A stretch of 64,000 nucleotides of DNA from NCBI GenBank assembly GCA_934526185.1, contig CAKTAA010000002.1, positions 1-64,000 on the forward strand, given 5' to 3'. The position numbers were made by a program, and so were the translations under genes. Origin of the DNA: an uncultured Eubacteriales bacterium (lineage in GTDB: Bacteria > Bacillota > Clostridia > Oscillospirales > CAG-272). Below are positions 1 to 9,370 of this stretch, in pieces. Each line of letters opens with the position of its first letter. Position 1 is the stretch's first letter. Below the pieces are notes generated by a model that did not search any database, was not told the origin of the DNA, and worked only from the letters and a program-made list of their open reading frames with translations.

Positions 1-6
1 CAAAAG

Positions 7-258
7 TCATTGTTCACTGCCGTCAATCAAGTATTGATAGGAAACCATAAATACTTTGGCTAAAGCTTTCAGCTCTATATCGGAAACATATCTTTTATTG
101 GTTTCGATTCTGGTAATAACATTTTTGTCCATGTCAATTCCGATAAGCTGAAGCTGTAAAGCCAATTCACGCTGTGACCATTTACGCGATTTTCTCAGCT
201 TTGCCACTCTACTGGAAATCAGATTTTTCTTGCCGTTTTCTTCTAAAGGTCTTGCCAT
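7..258 (-). CDS. XRE-family helix-turn-helix regulator
   Basis: An 83-residue protein that is almost entirely one Cro/C1-type helix-turn-helix domain. Residues about 15-75 hold the pattern RVAKLRKSRKWSQRELA, a turn, then NVITRIETNKR, which is the recognition-helix region of the XRE family. It should bind DNA as a dimer and repress nearby genes; no ligand-binding domain is present. The start is supported by an AGAGGTGATATGA site upstream of the ATG at 258. It sits at the window edge, so the gene it controls may lie outside. Family assignment is good; the target is unknown. Confidence 0.8.
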   Translation of the reverse strand: MARPLEENGKKNLISSRVAKLRKSRKWSQRELALQLQLIGIDMDKNVITRIETNKRYVSDIELKALAKVFMVSYQYLIDGSEQ

Positions 259-1004
259 TCATATCACCTCTCTTTTTTGTATCATTTTTAACGAATTTTA
301 TTGATTTTATCATCCCGACATGATATAATCGGTTGTGAAAGTGATACAATAGGGTGACATTTAAATAATGATGATTTACAGTGGAATAGGAAAGAGTTTT
401 CCTTGTTTGAAAAACTCTTGAAAAAGAACATTACAAGATATATTATGATCTGTAAATTAGAAAATTTTTTAATATCCTTTCAGCTTAGAATTATGTATGT
501 GATATCATTACCTCAGGGAAACCGACAGCCAGTATCCTTGGCTTATGAACAACGGCTTCTATTCCAAGGTCATCTACTATTTAATATACATATAAAGTCA
601 TTATATATAAAACAGCAGGTATATACTTAATATTAAGCATATAAACCATAATTACGGAGTGATTTGTGTACGTAAAAAAGCAAGAACCGTACCGCTCAAA
701 TTTGCGGTACGGCGTTTGTTTCAGTATGATTATATATTTTGGAATGGAATACTCTATTTTTGCCATTTTTTAGAGAGCAAAGCAAAAATTTATATGCATG
801 CGCTGAAGCTGTATGAATTTTGTTTATAATATCCAAAAATTATATGCTAATATAGACAATGTTGCACGAGTTTACCATTTGGAAATATTTATGTCATAAT
901 AGAAGACAATGATTTAAATATATTACAATATTATAGTGAAAGCGATTTTTACTATAAAAACTGATTATTTTTTATAAAAAAATAAGCTGTTGTAGCACAG
1001 GGCA
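259..1004. other. AT-rich intergenic stretch, no gene recognised
   Basis: About 750 bases without a credible gene. The open frames here lack ribosome sites and resemble no family I know. The only clear structure is the hairpin at 687-712. The base composition is more AT-rich than the metabolic regions, as in decayed accessory DNA. Confidence 0.5.
687..722. terminator. Hairpin, probable bidirectional terminator
   Basis: A perfect 9-bp stem (CCGTACCGC with GCGGTACGG) and an 8-nt loop. It is T-rich on the plus side (GTTTGTTT) and has a run of T on the minus side (complement of AAAAAAGC). No obvious gene ends here. Confidence 0.5.
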
Positions 1005-1418
1005 TCAATGATATGATTTCGACAGCCGGATATGTTTCAGCGCTCTGTCGTGCAGACGGCGAAGATGTGTCATACTGCATGACATATCGTTTGCAATCCT
1101 GTCCCACGAGCGTCCCTCAATATAACGCAGCCGTAAGAGCAGCCTTTCGTCCCCGTCCCGCAGCGAGTCGATCGTCTTTCGGATTTCTTCCTTTTGGGCA
1201 ACCAACGCTTTTATTTCCCAGCGGAGCGTGGATTCCGGATCTTTTATTCCGAGCTTTTCCCGTTCATCGTCGAGGCAGCAGTTTTCGCCATCCTGAGTTT
1301 TAACATTGTCGGCTGTGAGGCTGTCTGACCATTCGCGGAGCTGTTGCAGCTCTTTCACAGCACTTTCTATGAGTTTGTCAATACGCTGTAACTGTTGTAA
1401 ATATTGTCTCGGCGTCAT
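1005..1418 (-). CDS. DUF1492/ArpU-like phage regulator with sigma-70 region-4-like HTH
   Basis: A 137-residue protein. Residues 1-85 are predicted to be helical and charged (coiled-coil-like, LQRIDKLIESAVKEL). Residues about 90-132 form a helix-turn-helix like sigma region 4 (LLLRLRYIEGRSWDRIAND, then a recognition helix). This layout is typical of DUF1492/ArpU-type proteins, which occur in Firmicutes prophages and integrative elements and often act late in phage transcription. The GGGAGGTACTT site fits the ATG at 1418. No other phage structural genes are visible, so this is probably a remnant of an element. Confidence 0.65.
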   Translation of the reverse strand: MTPRQYLQQLQRIDKLIESAVKELQQLREWSDSLTADNVKTQDGENCCLDDEREKLGIKDPESTLRWEIKALVAQKEEIRKTIDSLRDGDERLLLRLRYIEGRSWDRIANDMSCSMTHLRRLHDRALKHIRLSKSYH

Positions 1419-1842
1419 AAGTACCTCCCTGATTGATAGTTTTCCGACCGTTGAGCTGACTTGGTTTTCAAGGCAGACTTTTTCGTAAAGTCATTGGAAA
1501 ATACATGCTGTTCGGTCCCAGATTAATGTATCGCAACGAATTCGCCTCTACCGTCCGTTTTCCTTTGCTGCGGCAAATCCGATGTTGTCAGAAGGTAATC
1601 TGTCATATTAGCAGAGAGGCAAATTTTGTTGAAAGCTTGAAGCTTTATCTGTGTCAATTCTGCGACTGCATGCTGAATTTATAGCGTATTTTTATCGCGC
1701 ACGTGATTCGACAGCAAAATACGCGTTTCGCCAACTTTCGCCGATATTATATCAGCGATTCGCCAACTTGTCAATATCTCGATAGAGATTTTATTGACAG
1801 ACAGAAAAAATCATGGTAAGATGCCTTTAAAGTGGGGGTGAC
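1419..1842. promoter_or_regulatory. Intergenic control region with direct repeats upstream of an XRE gene
   Basis: The 11-base sequence TTCGCCAACTT occurs at 1727-1737 and again at 1759-1769, 32 bases apart (about three helical turns). It is followed by the promoter at 1794-1822. The spacing and position suggest operators for the XRE protein encoded next. No gene is seen in the rest of the stretch. Confidence 0.45.
1794..1822 (+). promoter_or_regulatory. Promoter of the XRE gene at 1843
   Basis: TTGACA at 1794-1799, a 17-base spacer and TAAGAT at 1817-1822, about 20 bases before the start codon. This is a near-consensus sigma-A promoter. Confidence 0.75.
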
Positions 1843-2268
1843 ATGATGAGTTTCTCTGAGCAATTAAAGAAGGCCCGTCTCCGCAAGAGGATGACACAAC
1901 AGGAAGTAGCTGATGCTATGTGCATAACAAACAGCACATACTGCGGTTATGAAACTGGCAAAAGAAAACCAGATGTAGAAAAACTGAAACAACTGGCAAG
2001 AATTTTAGAGACATCCGTTGATTTGCTGTTGGAAATGGATTCGGCGGCCGATACCGGAGTGAGCGTATACCGTAAATCAGCAGACGCAAGCCCTGACGGG
2101 GAAAGGAAGTCTGCATCCGTCTGTGGAAAGGCAAAGATCATGATCCTTGGCTCTCAGGGGGAGAAAGCAATTTTTATTTCTCAAGAGGTTAACGAGGAGG
2201 ACGCGGAGATGATTCGCCGTGTTATTCGCTCCGCAAATCGGGGCAAAAAAAAGAATAAATCGATTTGA
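1843..2268 (+). CDS. XRE-family regulator with C-terminal extension
   Basis: A 141-residue protein. Residues 5-65 form a clear XRE helix-turn-helix (LKKARLRKRMTQQEVADAM, then NSTYCGYETGKRKPD), ending in LARILETSVDLLLE. Residues 70-141 are a low-similarity tail with a basic end (RGKKKNKSI). There is no LexA-type peptidase dyad, so it is unlikely to be a self-cleaving repressor. A GGGGGTGAC site precedes two adjacent ATG codons (1843, 1846); either may be used. It lies directly downstream of a strong promoter and direct repeats, consistent with autoregulation, and is probably the regulator of a lost or eroded mobile element. Confidence 0.8.
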   Translation: MMSFSEQLKKARLRKRMTQQEVADAMCITNSTYCGYETGKRKPDVEKLKQLARILETSVDLLLEMDSAADTGVSVYRKSADASPDGERKSASVCGKAKIMILGSQGEKAIFISQEVNEEDAEMIRRVIRSANRGKKKNKSI

Positions 2269-4196
2269 AGCAAAATCAAACCTCTGATGTTTGGCGGATA
2301 ACTGCATATATTAGACCTCTGCAGAGCGATAATATTTGTTATTGATTTATTTAATCGTTAATAGAGATATTGCATCGCGGCTCCAAAAGATCGACACTGT
2401 CACGGATAATGTGCTGACTGATATGCGGCTTCTCCTGCTTCGTCTGTTTTCCGTCGGTTTTGCCGCACTTACAACCATGTTATGACGAGTGTAAACCCTG
2501 TTCCATTTTTGATTTGGCATGTGCTCGAAATTTCAGAGAGTTTTAAACGCTTACATGCTTCAGAAATTGAATTTTATAATAGATTGAGCTGTTCATCGGC
2601 TTTATGGAAAGACTGCGGCGGCAGAAATAATACAGCGAATACAGTTCGATTGGCTTATATCGCGGCCGATAGTCTCCGACCTAAATACAATCAACTCCAT
2701 ATTCGTCCATTAAATTCCGAAATTTCAATTGGCCGCTCACAATGACGGCGCAATGCCCCTTATAAAACAAAATCTCAAAAAGGCTCTGACCGTTTCGGAG
2801 GTCAGAGTTTTCGTTTTTCCGCAAAAACAAATATTTTGAAGGGAGCAGTTTCAATGGAGGCGCATCTTTCATCAGCGGGACTGTTGATATTTTGTTATAT
2901 TAAAAAGACAGAATACACGCAATTCTGCGGAATTTGCATCAGTCAGCTCATTGGGATACCTGTAGAATGAAACAATGCGTATAAAAGGGGCGTAAAGGGC
3001 TCAGAAACGTATGAAAACCAGTATGAAGAAAAGGGGGCTTGCTGTTGTTAAAATGCATTACTGCACAAATAAAATGCTTCAGGTTATGAGATACATGATT
3101 TAATCAAAACAGCAAAGTTGTTTGCTGTCTTTTTTATATGATTTTTGCAGTTGGTTACAGAACACTCATTTATAAAAATCATGCGCAAATGGGGGTTTCA
3201 TAATTGGGACAGTATATGCATTTTGAAAAGAAAAAAAGCAAAAAAAATATATAAAGAAAATATTAACAAAAACCTTTACTTTTGTCGAAATCTGTGGTAA
3301 AATGCACATGGTTAGTTGAATGCACAGTGATCGGTCAAATTTTGGAGCATATCCTGAAATAAGATAAAATTCCATTTCTCTCAGGACAATTCGGATAACA
3401 AAGATAATATGAAAAAGGAGCGGATTTTATAATAAAACAGCGACTGTCTGAGCTGAAAAGGGTTAAAGCAATGGTGAGCTGCTGCCTGTCTTTGCGTTTT
3501 ATGAAACGGTTTGAAAAGGACAGCGGTTTGCTGAATGAATGCTGTGGCGTGCTGATATCCCAGACGAATTCAATGAGGCGGGGGTACTATGCAGCAGATA
3601 TTGAATTAAAAAAGAATACTTTAAATTGAACGAACCAACAATTTTCAGCTTATTTTCATAAGCTCCTGAAAGAAAGCAGGGGGGCTTTATGTCCGGACGT
3701 GTTTGAACCGGATAGATTTATAGACAGTTGGTATATGACTGAAATCTTTTCATTTACCGTTTGAGCATGAAATTGGAATTGTCGGGTATGGCGTAACTAT
3801 ATTTGAAAATGCCTATAACGAAAAGCAAACGGTTCCCGTGCTTTGTCAACAGGGAGCTCTGCCAATGGCTCGACAGGCTTTCGGCTTTTTTATCCCTCTC
3901 ATACAAGGCTTTTGTATAGAAAGACAAAACTTTGCGTCGATTGAATCTTTTGCTTTTTCAGGATTTAAAGCGAAAGTTTTTTTAGAATGCAGAGGATGCG
4001 GCTGGGCGTTGCCGGCATGATTCCCATACTTTGCTGATTTGTATAGAGCACAGCTTATGCAGCCTGGTAAAGCCGCTTGAAGCTGTGCCTTTTCTTATTT
4101 GAAATTTACCTGCCAACGGCGCAGACGGTGGAATGACATAAATTGGAATTTCAATATCCGCATCCGGCGGAAAACTTACATTCGGAGGACAGCAGC
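2269..4196. other. Long region without recognised genes
   Basis: About 1.9 kb. Open frames of 60-90 codons occur on both strands but none has a good ribosome site or a recognisable domain. A plus-strand reading frame ending near 3630 (after AAGGAG at about 3415) could be the end of a small gene but lacks a standard start. A terminator-like hairpin lies at 2784-2818. The segment looks like eroded accessory DNA. Confidence 0.4.
2784..2818 (+). terminator. Rho-independent terminator-like hairpin
   Basis: An 8-bp stem CTCTGACC/GGTCAGAG with an 8-nt loop, followed by TTTTCGTTTTT. There is no recognised gene immediately upstream. Confidence 0.5.
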
Positions 4197-5222
4197 ATGG
4201 AACCAAACATGATTCGCCTGACCAATGAATATCTCATTCGCTCTGACGTCAATCACCTTCCGATTACCTTTGAGAAACTGACAGCACTTCTGAAAACGGA
4301 GGGCTTTGATACGCTGTCGTATCAGGAGGCGGACGAAATCATCGAACGCTTTAAGCTGCGCGAACATACGAAGTATCCTGCCTTTTTGTTCGTATCCGAT
4401 GTTCTTCATGCCCGTCTCGTTTTATATGACGGCACGCTTTCCATCGGCGAGAGGATGCTTCATGTTGCGCATGAGCTGGGGCATATCGTATGCAATCACT
4501 GCGGCTGTGGAGTACGCCAGAGCAATTTCCGCAATGTCGGTCAGGAACGCGACGCCAATGCTTTTATGCTTCAGTTTCTTGCACCGCGGTGTGTTCTGAA
4601 AGCTAATAATATCCGCACTGTAAATCAGATTTCTGCGGTGACCATGCTGAACAAGGAACATGCCAAACTGATTCGTGAAAATCTTTTAATACCATTCAGA
4701 GAGCCGTTCAGCCGGACTCTGATTCAGAAAATTAAAATCGAAACGGATTTGGAACCGGAGAAAACAAGTTGGCGGCGCTTCGGCCGTTTGGCAGCCGTCT
4801 GTTCAAAATTGCTGCTTTCCGTTCTCCTGACTGCTGCTTTTTCACTTTTGATTCAAATGGCTATTGCTTCGGTACAAACGAATTTTTCAGATCCGATAGA
4901 AGTTCAGGAGACCTTTAACGATAATTCGTGCGGCAGTCCGTATTTGATTCTTCCGTCGGAAAAAAGGGAAACGGAACCGGACGAGGAGATTTCGGTCCAA
5001 ACATACGACCGAATAAACAGCGAGGAGGACTTAGAAAAACAGACTGAAAGCGAACTGTCGTCGTCCAGTGATGCACTTGTCTATGTGACGCCGAGCGGGA
5101 AAAAATATCACCGGCCGGGTTGCCGATACATCAAAGAAAAAGAAAATCTGGAGCGGCTGACGAAGGAGGAGGCGGTTCAGCGGTATCTATCACCGTGCAC
5201 AGTCTGCTGCGGCGATACGTAA
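4197..5222 (+). CDS. ImmA/IrrE-type metallopeptidase with membrane anchor and C-terminal YHRPGC zinc-binding-like domain
   Basis: A 341-residue protein starting at ATG 4197, chosen because GGAGG stands 8 bases upstream; the frame is open from 4143. Residues 85-130 carry the zinc-peptidase motif HELGH (H92, E93, H96) and the downstream ERDANAFMLQFLAP segment typical of ImmA/IrrE (the Glu is the third zinc ligand). This family cleaves XRE repressors on induction of mobile elements. Residues about 197-225 form one transmembrane helix. An acidic linker then leads to a C-terminal module, residues about 303-341 (YVTPSGKKYHRPGC, later CTVCC), resembling small Cys-rich modules found on the outside of Firmicutes proteins. 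An anchored ImmA with such a tail is unusual. A broken copy of the tail lies at 16793-17005. Confidence 0.75.
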   Translation: MEPNMIRLTNEYLIRSDVNHLPITFEKLTALLKTEGFDTLSYQEADEIIERFKLREHTKYPAFLFVSDVLHARLVLYDGTLSIGERMLHVAHELGHIVCNHCGCGVRQSNFRNVGQERDANAFMLQFLAPRCVLKANNIRTVNQISAVTMLNKEHAKLIRENLLIPFREPFSRTLIQKIKIETDLEPEKTSWRRFGRLAAVCSKLLLSVLLTAAFSLLIQMAIASVQTNFSDPIEVQETFNDNSCGSPYLILPSEKRETEPDEEISVQTYDRINSEEDLEKQTESELSSSSDALVYVTPSGKKYHRPGCRYIKEKENLERLTKEEAVQRYLSPCTVCCGDT

Positions 5223-5649
5223 TTACCTTTTGTGCATAGAAAGCTTTACATATTCGCCGCATAGACGGATCGAAATGCTGGAGCCGCTGCACTTGGACGC
5301 AGACAGCTATCGTCTGACCTGCATAACTGTTGCGGGAAATGATTTCTCGGAATACGGGATTGTACAGGCCGGCAAAACCAATCAATTGCTGAAAAGCACC
5401 GCCTCAGATCTTGCAGCGTGCCTTGAAATGGCTTTGTCATCAAGCGGGAGACATCGCCGGATCTGACGGTGCTAAGGTGATTGAACTGAAGCCGAACACC
5501 CGGTTTCGAACATAGATACCTTTTCCATTCGGACAAACAGCGGCCGTAAGAATATAGCCGGACGCGGCGAGCGCGGTGTTATAATCGGCAGGCGTTTTTC
5601 ACAACCGTGATGAAAAACGCCTGTTTCTGTCTTGTGTCGTATTTTAGCA
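5223..5649. other. Intergenic stretch with possible decayed reading frame and hairpin
   Basis: A plus-strand frame from about 5275 (MLEPLHLDADSYRL) appears to continue after a frame change near 5450 and to end near 5512 (VIELKPNTRFRT). It could be a decayed small gene of unknown type. A 12-bp hairpin (AGGCGTTTTTCA with TGAAAAACGCCT) at about 5597-5629 may terminate transcription between the ImmA and LysR genes. Confidence 0.3.
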
Positions 5650-6582
5650 TCAAGAGCGTTTGGACAGCGGATCGTCTGCAAACTGTTTCTCTTTGTCAAA
5701 ATCCTTTTCTTGAAAGTTGTACGGCATAGATGAATGTTCAAACAGAAAATTGATTTTATCTGCGGCAATCGTTTTGTTGCAATAAACAAAATTGAATTCT
5801 CCGCTGATATGCATATCTTCAACTTCGAATACGGCGAGTCCCTTCTGACGGAGAGCCACAGGGCGATAGGCAAATGTTATCATATGATTCTGCTTCACCA
5901 TATCGCTTATGACTGAAAAATTGCTTACGGAAACGGTTCTCTGAAAGCAATCAAATGAAAAGCCCCTGTTCAGGATGGCCTGCTCCAACAGCCTTCTTGT
6001 GCCGGAGCCGGGTTCTCTTACGATAAGACTTTCCCGGAAAATTTCGTTGAGCGCGACACTTTTTTTTGCAAATCGGTGCTTGGCTGCACAGATTCCGACA
6101 AAGCTTTCTTTTTTAAACAAATGATAACCATAACGCGATTTGTCAAACACGCCTTCGACAATCGCAAAATCAAGCTCAGAATTTTCCAGCATATGCAGGA
6201 GCGTTTCTGTGTTATCAATGATTAAATTCATGGTATGGCCGCTTTCCGAAAGAAATCGGCGGAAAATGGGACCGAGAACAAATTCACCGATGGTTTTTGT
6301 GGCGCCTACATCAAGATGGATGCCCTCCTGCGCGGCGAATTCTCCGCGCATGGCATGTTCCTCCGCCGTCATGCTGTCAATGTGACGTTTTAAGATCTCG
6401 GCGTTTCTGCTCCTGGAAAGCGTCCGGCCGTTATATTCAAACAGCTTAACTCCATAATGATTTTCAAGAAAATGAATGTGTTGCGTAACACCGGGCTGCG
6501 TCATATTCAGAATCTCCGCAGTCCTGCGGTAATTCATTTCTTTGTATAACGTCAAAAAAGTCTGAATGCGAAAATCCAACAT
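5650..6582 (-). CDS. LysR-family transcriptional regulator
   Basis: About 310 residues, starting MLDFRIQTFLTLYKE at 6582 (a GAGGT site lies just upstream; the frame opens at 6609). Residues 1-60 are the LysR winged helix-turn-helix (YRRTAEILNMTQPGVTQH), and residues about 90-290 are the periplasmic-binding-like effector domain (HLDVGATKTIGEFVLGP). It is transcribed divergently from the siroheme-reductase fusion gene, the classic arrangement of a LysR activator and its target. The effector is probably a sulfur compound given the neighbour, but that is inference. Three ATTATCA half-sites lie between the two genes. Confidence 0.9.
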   Translation of the reverse strand: MLDFRIQTFLTLYKEMNYRRTAEILNMTQPGVTQHIHFLENHYGVKLFEYNGRTLSRSRNAEILKRHIDSMTAEEHAMRGEFAAQEGIHLDVGATKTIGEFVLGPIFRRFLSESGHTMNLIIDNTETLLHMLENSELDFAIVEGVFDKSRYGYHLFKKESFVGICAAKHRFAKKSVALNEIFRESLIVREPGSGTRRLLEQAILNRGFSFDCFQRTVSVSNFSVISDMVKQNHMITFAYRPVALRQKGLAVFEVEDMHISGEFNFVYCNKTIAADKINFLFEHSSMPYNFQEKDFDKEKQFADDPLSKRS

Positions 6583-6601
6583 AGATACCTCATTAATATA
6601 A

Positions 6602-6656
6602 ATTATCAAATAATAAAAAATGATAATTTGATATTATCATAATTTTGCGGTATAAT
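6602..6656 (+). promoter_or_regulatory. Divergent operator with ATTATCA half-sites and -10 box
   Basis: ATTATCA at 6602-6608, its complement TGATAAT at 6621-6627, and ATTATCA again at 6633-6639 form overlapping inverted repeats. TATAAT at 6651-6656 is a -10 box for the gene starting at 6690. The palindromes are good candidates for the LysR binding sites that control both directions. Confidence 0.55.
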
Positions 6657-6689
6657 CAAGAAGAAAATGAAAACAAAGGAGTTTTTGGT

Positions 6690-9254
6690 ATGAAAATTGT
6701 CATAGTCGGCGGTGTGGCGGCCGGAACAAAAACGGCTGCAAAATTAAAAAGAGAAAATCCGGAAGCCGAGGTTGTGATCTACACCAAGGGCAGGGATATA
6801 TCCTATGCCGGCTGCGGACTGCCTTACTATATCGGCGGCTCTATCGCAACAGAGGAAGAGCTGATCGTCAATACGCCGGAGAAATTTGCAGGTCTTACCG
6901 GCGCGGAGGTACATACAAACAGCGAGGTCGTCGGCGTCAATCCATCCTGCAAAACGATAACTGTTGAGAGCGGAAAGCGGCAAACTGTCCGGTATGATAA
7001 ATTGATTCTGACAGTCGGCGCCGAGCCTGTGATACCTCCGGTTGAGGGGACTTCGCTTATGGGGGTATTTACAGTCCGCACGCCGGAGGATGCCGTCGGA
7101 GCAAGAAAATATGCTGAAGAGCGTGGCTGCAGGAAAGCCGCTGTAGTCGGCGGAGGATTTATCGGGCTTGAGGTTGCCGAAAATCTAATGGAAAAGGGTA
7201 TTTCCGTAACCGTCATCGACATGGCGGCACAGCTTCTTTCAAATATCTTTGACGCTGAGATGGCCGAATATATCCGCCGCCAGCTTCAGGCGAAAGGGAT
7301 GCGTGTTTTGACGGGAACCGCGCTGAAACGCATCAGGGGAACGGCTTCCGTCAGCGGAGCAGAGACAGGTGCAGGAGAAATACCGGCGGATATGGTCATC
7401 TTGGCGGCCGGTATCAGACCGGCAACAAAATTTCTTTCCGGTTCCGGTTTGGAAATAGAAAACGGATGCATTGTCACGGATGAATATCAAAGGACAAATT
7501 TGCCGGATATTTATGCCGCCGGTGACTGCGCGCTTGTCAAAAACCGCATTACCGGCAAAAGACAGTGGTCGGCAATGGGTTCTACTGCCAACATAACCGG
7601 CAGGGCTCTGGCTCTGAATCTAAGCGGTGAAAAAACGATCTACGCGGGGTGCCTCGGAACAGGGGTGGTGAAGCTTGCGAAGGATCTCAACGCGGCCAGA
7701 ACCGGACTGACGGAGGAACAAGCCAAAAGGGATGGCTATGATGTAATTTCCTCTGTGTGCGTGGGGGATGACAAGGCCCATTACTACCCGGATTCATCAT
7801 TCTTTGTGACAAAACTCATAGCCGACAGAAGCACACACAGGCTGCTCGGCATGCAGGCTATTGGCCGCGGCTCTGTCGATAAGATGGCGGATATTGCGGT
7901 GACCGGTATCACTATGGGATGTCGGGCCGAGGATTTTATAACCATGGATTTCGCATATGCACCGCCGTTTTCCACTGCGATACATCCCTTTGCATCGGCC
8001 TGCGGCGTTCTTGTAAATAAGATCAGCGGACGGCTGGAATCCTTTACGCCTGCCGAATACACCGCCGGCGCTGCAGGGGAGTACCGTTTGATTGACGCCC
8101 ATCCCGTTCCCACGCTGTCGGGCGGTACATGGCTTGATCTTACAAGAGCAGAGGAGGAGGCGAAAAAATATGAAAAAGATGAAAAGCTTCTCCTGGTTTG
8201 TGCCAGAGGAAAGCGAGGATATTTCCTTCAGAATAAGCTTCGGGCGCTTGGCTATATGAACACCCGCGTACTGGAGGGCGGCGCTTCCTTTAATGTAATT
8301 AGAAGAACGCTTCCCGCGGGTGAAAAATTACCGCATGAGGAGATCAAGCGTGTCAAGGCGCTTGGATGTTTACAGGATAAGCGCTATCCCGATGTATTCA
8401 ATGTGCGTGTCATAACACGAAACGGAAAAATTACCGCAGAGGAGCACCGCATCCTTGCAGAAGCGGCAGAGCGCTTTGGAAGCGGCGAAATTACGATGAC
8501 AACGCGTCTGACAATGGAAATTCAGGGTGTCCGCTATGACAGCATTGATGCACTTATCGCCTATTTGGCTGATAACGGCCTGGAAACCGGAGGAACAGGT
8601 TCACTTGTCAGACCTGTGGTTTCCTGTAAGGGAACAACCTGTCAGTACGGTCTGATTGACACCTTTGATTTGAGTGAAAAAATTCATGAACGTTTTTACA
8701 AGGGGTATCATACGGTGACGCTGCCCCATAAATTCAAGATCGCTGTAGGCGGCTGTCCGAATAACTGCGTCAAACCGGATTTAAACGATCTCGGTATTGT
8801 AGGTCAGCGTGTACCGCTGTTTGACTTTTCAAAATGCCGCGGCTGCAAAAGATGCGCGCTCGAGGGCGCCTGTCCCATTCAGGCTGTGAGGGTGACGGAC
8901 GGTATGCTGACGATGGCGGAAGCCTGCAACGGCTGCGGAAGATGTAAAAACAAATGTCCCTTCGGCGTTGCGGAAGAATATACAAACGGTTATAAAATCT
9001 ATATCGGCGGCCGCTGGGGTAAGAAAATGGCAAACGGCCGTCCGCTGGAAAAGCTGTTTCTCGATGAAAATGAAGTGCTGAATACGATTGAACACGCCAT
9101 CCTCCTTTTCCGTGATGAAGGCATCGCCGGCGAACGCTTTGCGGACACGGTAAACCGGCTCGGATTTGACTTTGTTCAGGATAAGCTGCTTTACGGCAAT
9201 ATGGATAAAGACAGAATTTTGGAAAAGAAGGTAAAGGGCGGGGCAAGCTGCTGA
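6690..9254 (+). CDS. FAD-dependent disulfide reductase / rhodanese / siroheme sulfite-nitrite reductase / ferredoxin fusion
   Basis: 854 residues from ATG 6690 (AAAGGAG 10 bases upstream). Residues 1-300 are a CoA-disulfide-reductase-type flavoprotein with the FAD fingerprint IVGGVAAG, the active-site Cys in YAGCGLPYYIGG, and a second dinucleotide site VVGGGFIGLEVAE. A dimerisation domain follows to about 430. Residues about 450-540 are rhodanese-like, with the loop CARGKR. Residues about 560-770 are a sulfite/nitrite-reductase unit with siroheme and [4Fe-4S] ligand motifs CKGTTC and GGCPNNC. The end carries two ferredoxin clusters (CRGCKRC and CNGCGRC). It probably moves electrons from NAD(P)H to a siroheme site to reduce sulfite, nitrite or a related sulfur species. 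Siroheme synthesis is encoded in the same run of genes, which supports this. Confidence 0.85.
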   Translation: MKIVIVGGVAAGTKTAAKLKRENPEAEVVIYTKGRDISYAGCGLPYYIGGSIATEEELIVNTPEKFAGLTGAEVHTNSEVVGVNPSCKTITVESGKRQTVRYDKLILTVGAEPVIPPVEGTSLMGVFTVRTPEDAVGARKYAEERGCRKAAVVGGGFIGLEVAENLMEKGISVTVIDMAAQLLSNIFDAEMAEYIRRQLQAKGMRVLTGTALKRIRGTASVSGAETGAGEIPADMVILAAGIRPATKFLSGSGLEIENGCIVTDEYQRTNLPDIYAAGDCALVKNRITGKRQWSAMGSTANITGRALALNLSGEKTIYAGCLGTGVVKLAKDLNAARTGLTEEQAKRDGYDVISSVCVGDDKAHYYPDSSFFVTKLIADRSTHRLLGMQAIGRGSVDKMADIAVTGITMGCRAEDFITMDFAYAPPFSTAIHPFASACGVLVNKISGRLESFTPAEYTAGAAGEYRLIDAHPVPTLSGGTWLDLTRAEEEAKKYEKDEKLLLVCARGKRGYFLQNKLRALGYMNTRVLEGGASFNVIRRTLPAGEKLPHEEIKRVKALGCLQDKRYPDVFNVRVITRNGKITAEEHRILAEAAERFGSGEITMTTRLTMEIQGVRYDSIDALIAYLADNGLETGGTGSLVRPVVSCKGTTCQYGLIDTFDLSEKIHERFYKGYHTVTLPHKFKIAVGGCPNNCVKPDLNDLGIVGQRVPLFDFSKCRGCKRCALEGACPIQAVRVTDGMLTMAEACNGCGRCKNKCPFGVAEEYTNGYKIYIGGRWGKKMANGRPLEKLFLDENEVLNTIEHAILLFRDEGIAGERFADTVNRLGFDFVQDKLLYGNMDKDRILEKKVKGGASC

Positions 9255-9370
9255 CAGACAGAAGAAGGACTGCTCGGGAACACCTGCAGTAGCAGGGCTC
9301 CTGTTCAAAATTTGTCTGCCGTTCCAATGAAAGTGAGAAAGGGAATCTTAGCAAAGGCATGGTGATTTTT

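Noticed and set aside
403..630. 75-codon plus-strand frame
   Set aside because: No ribosome site, AT-biased composition and no recognisable domain.
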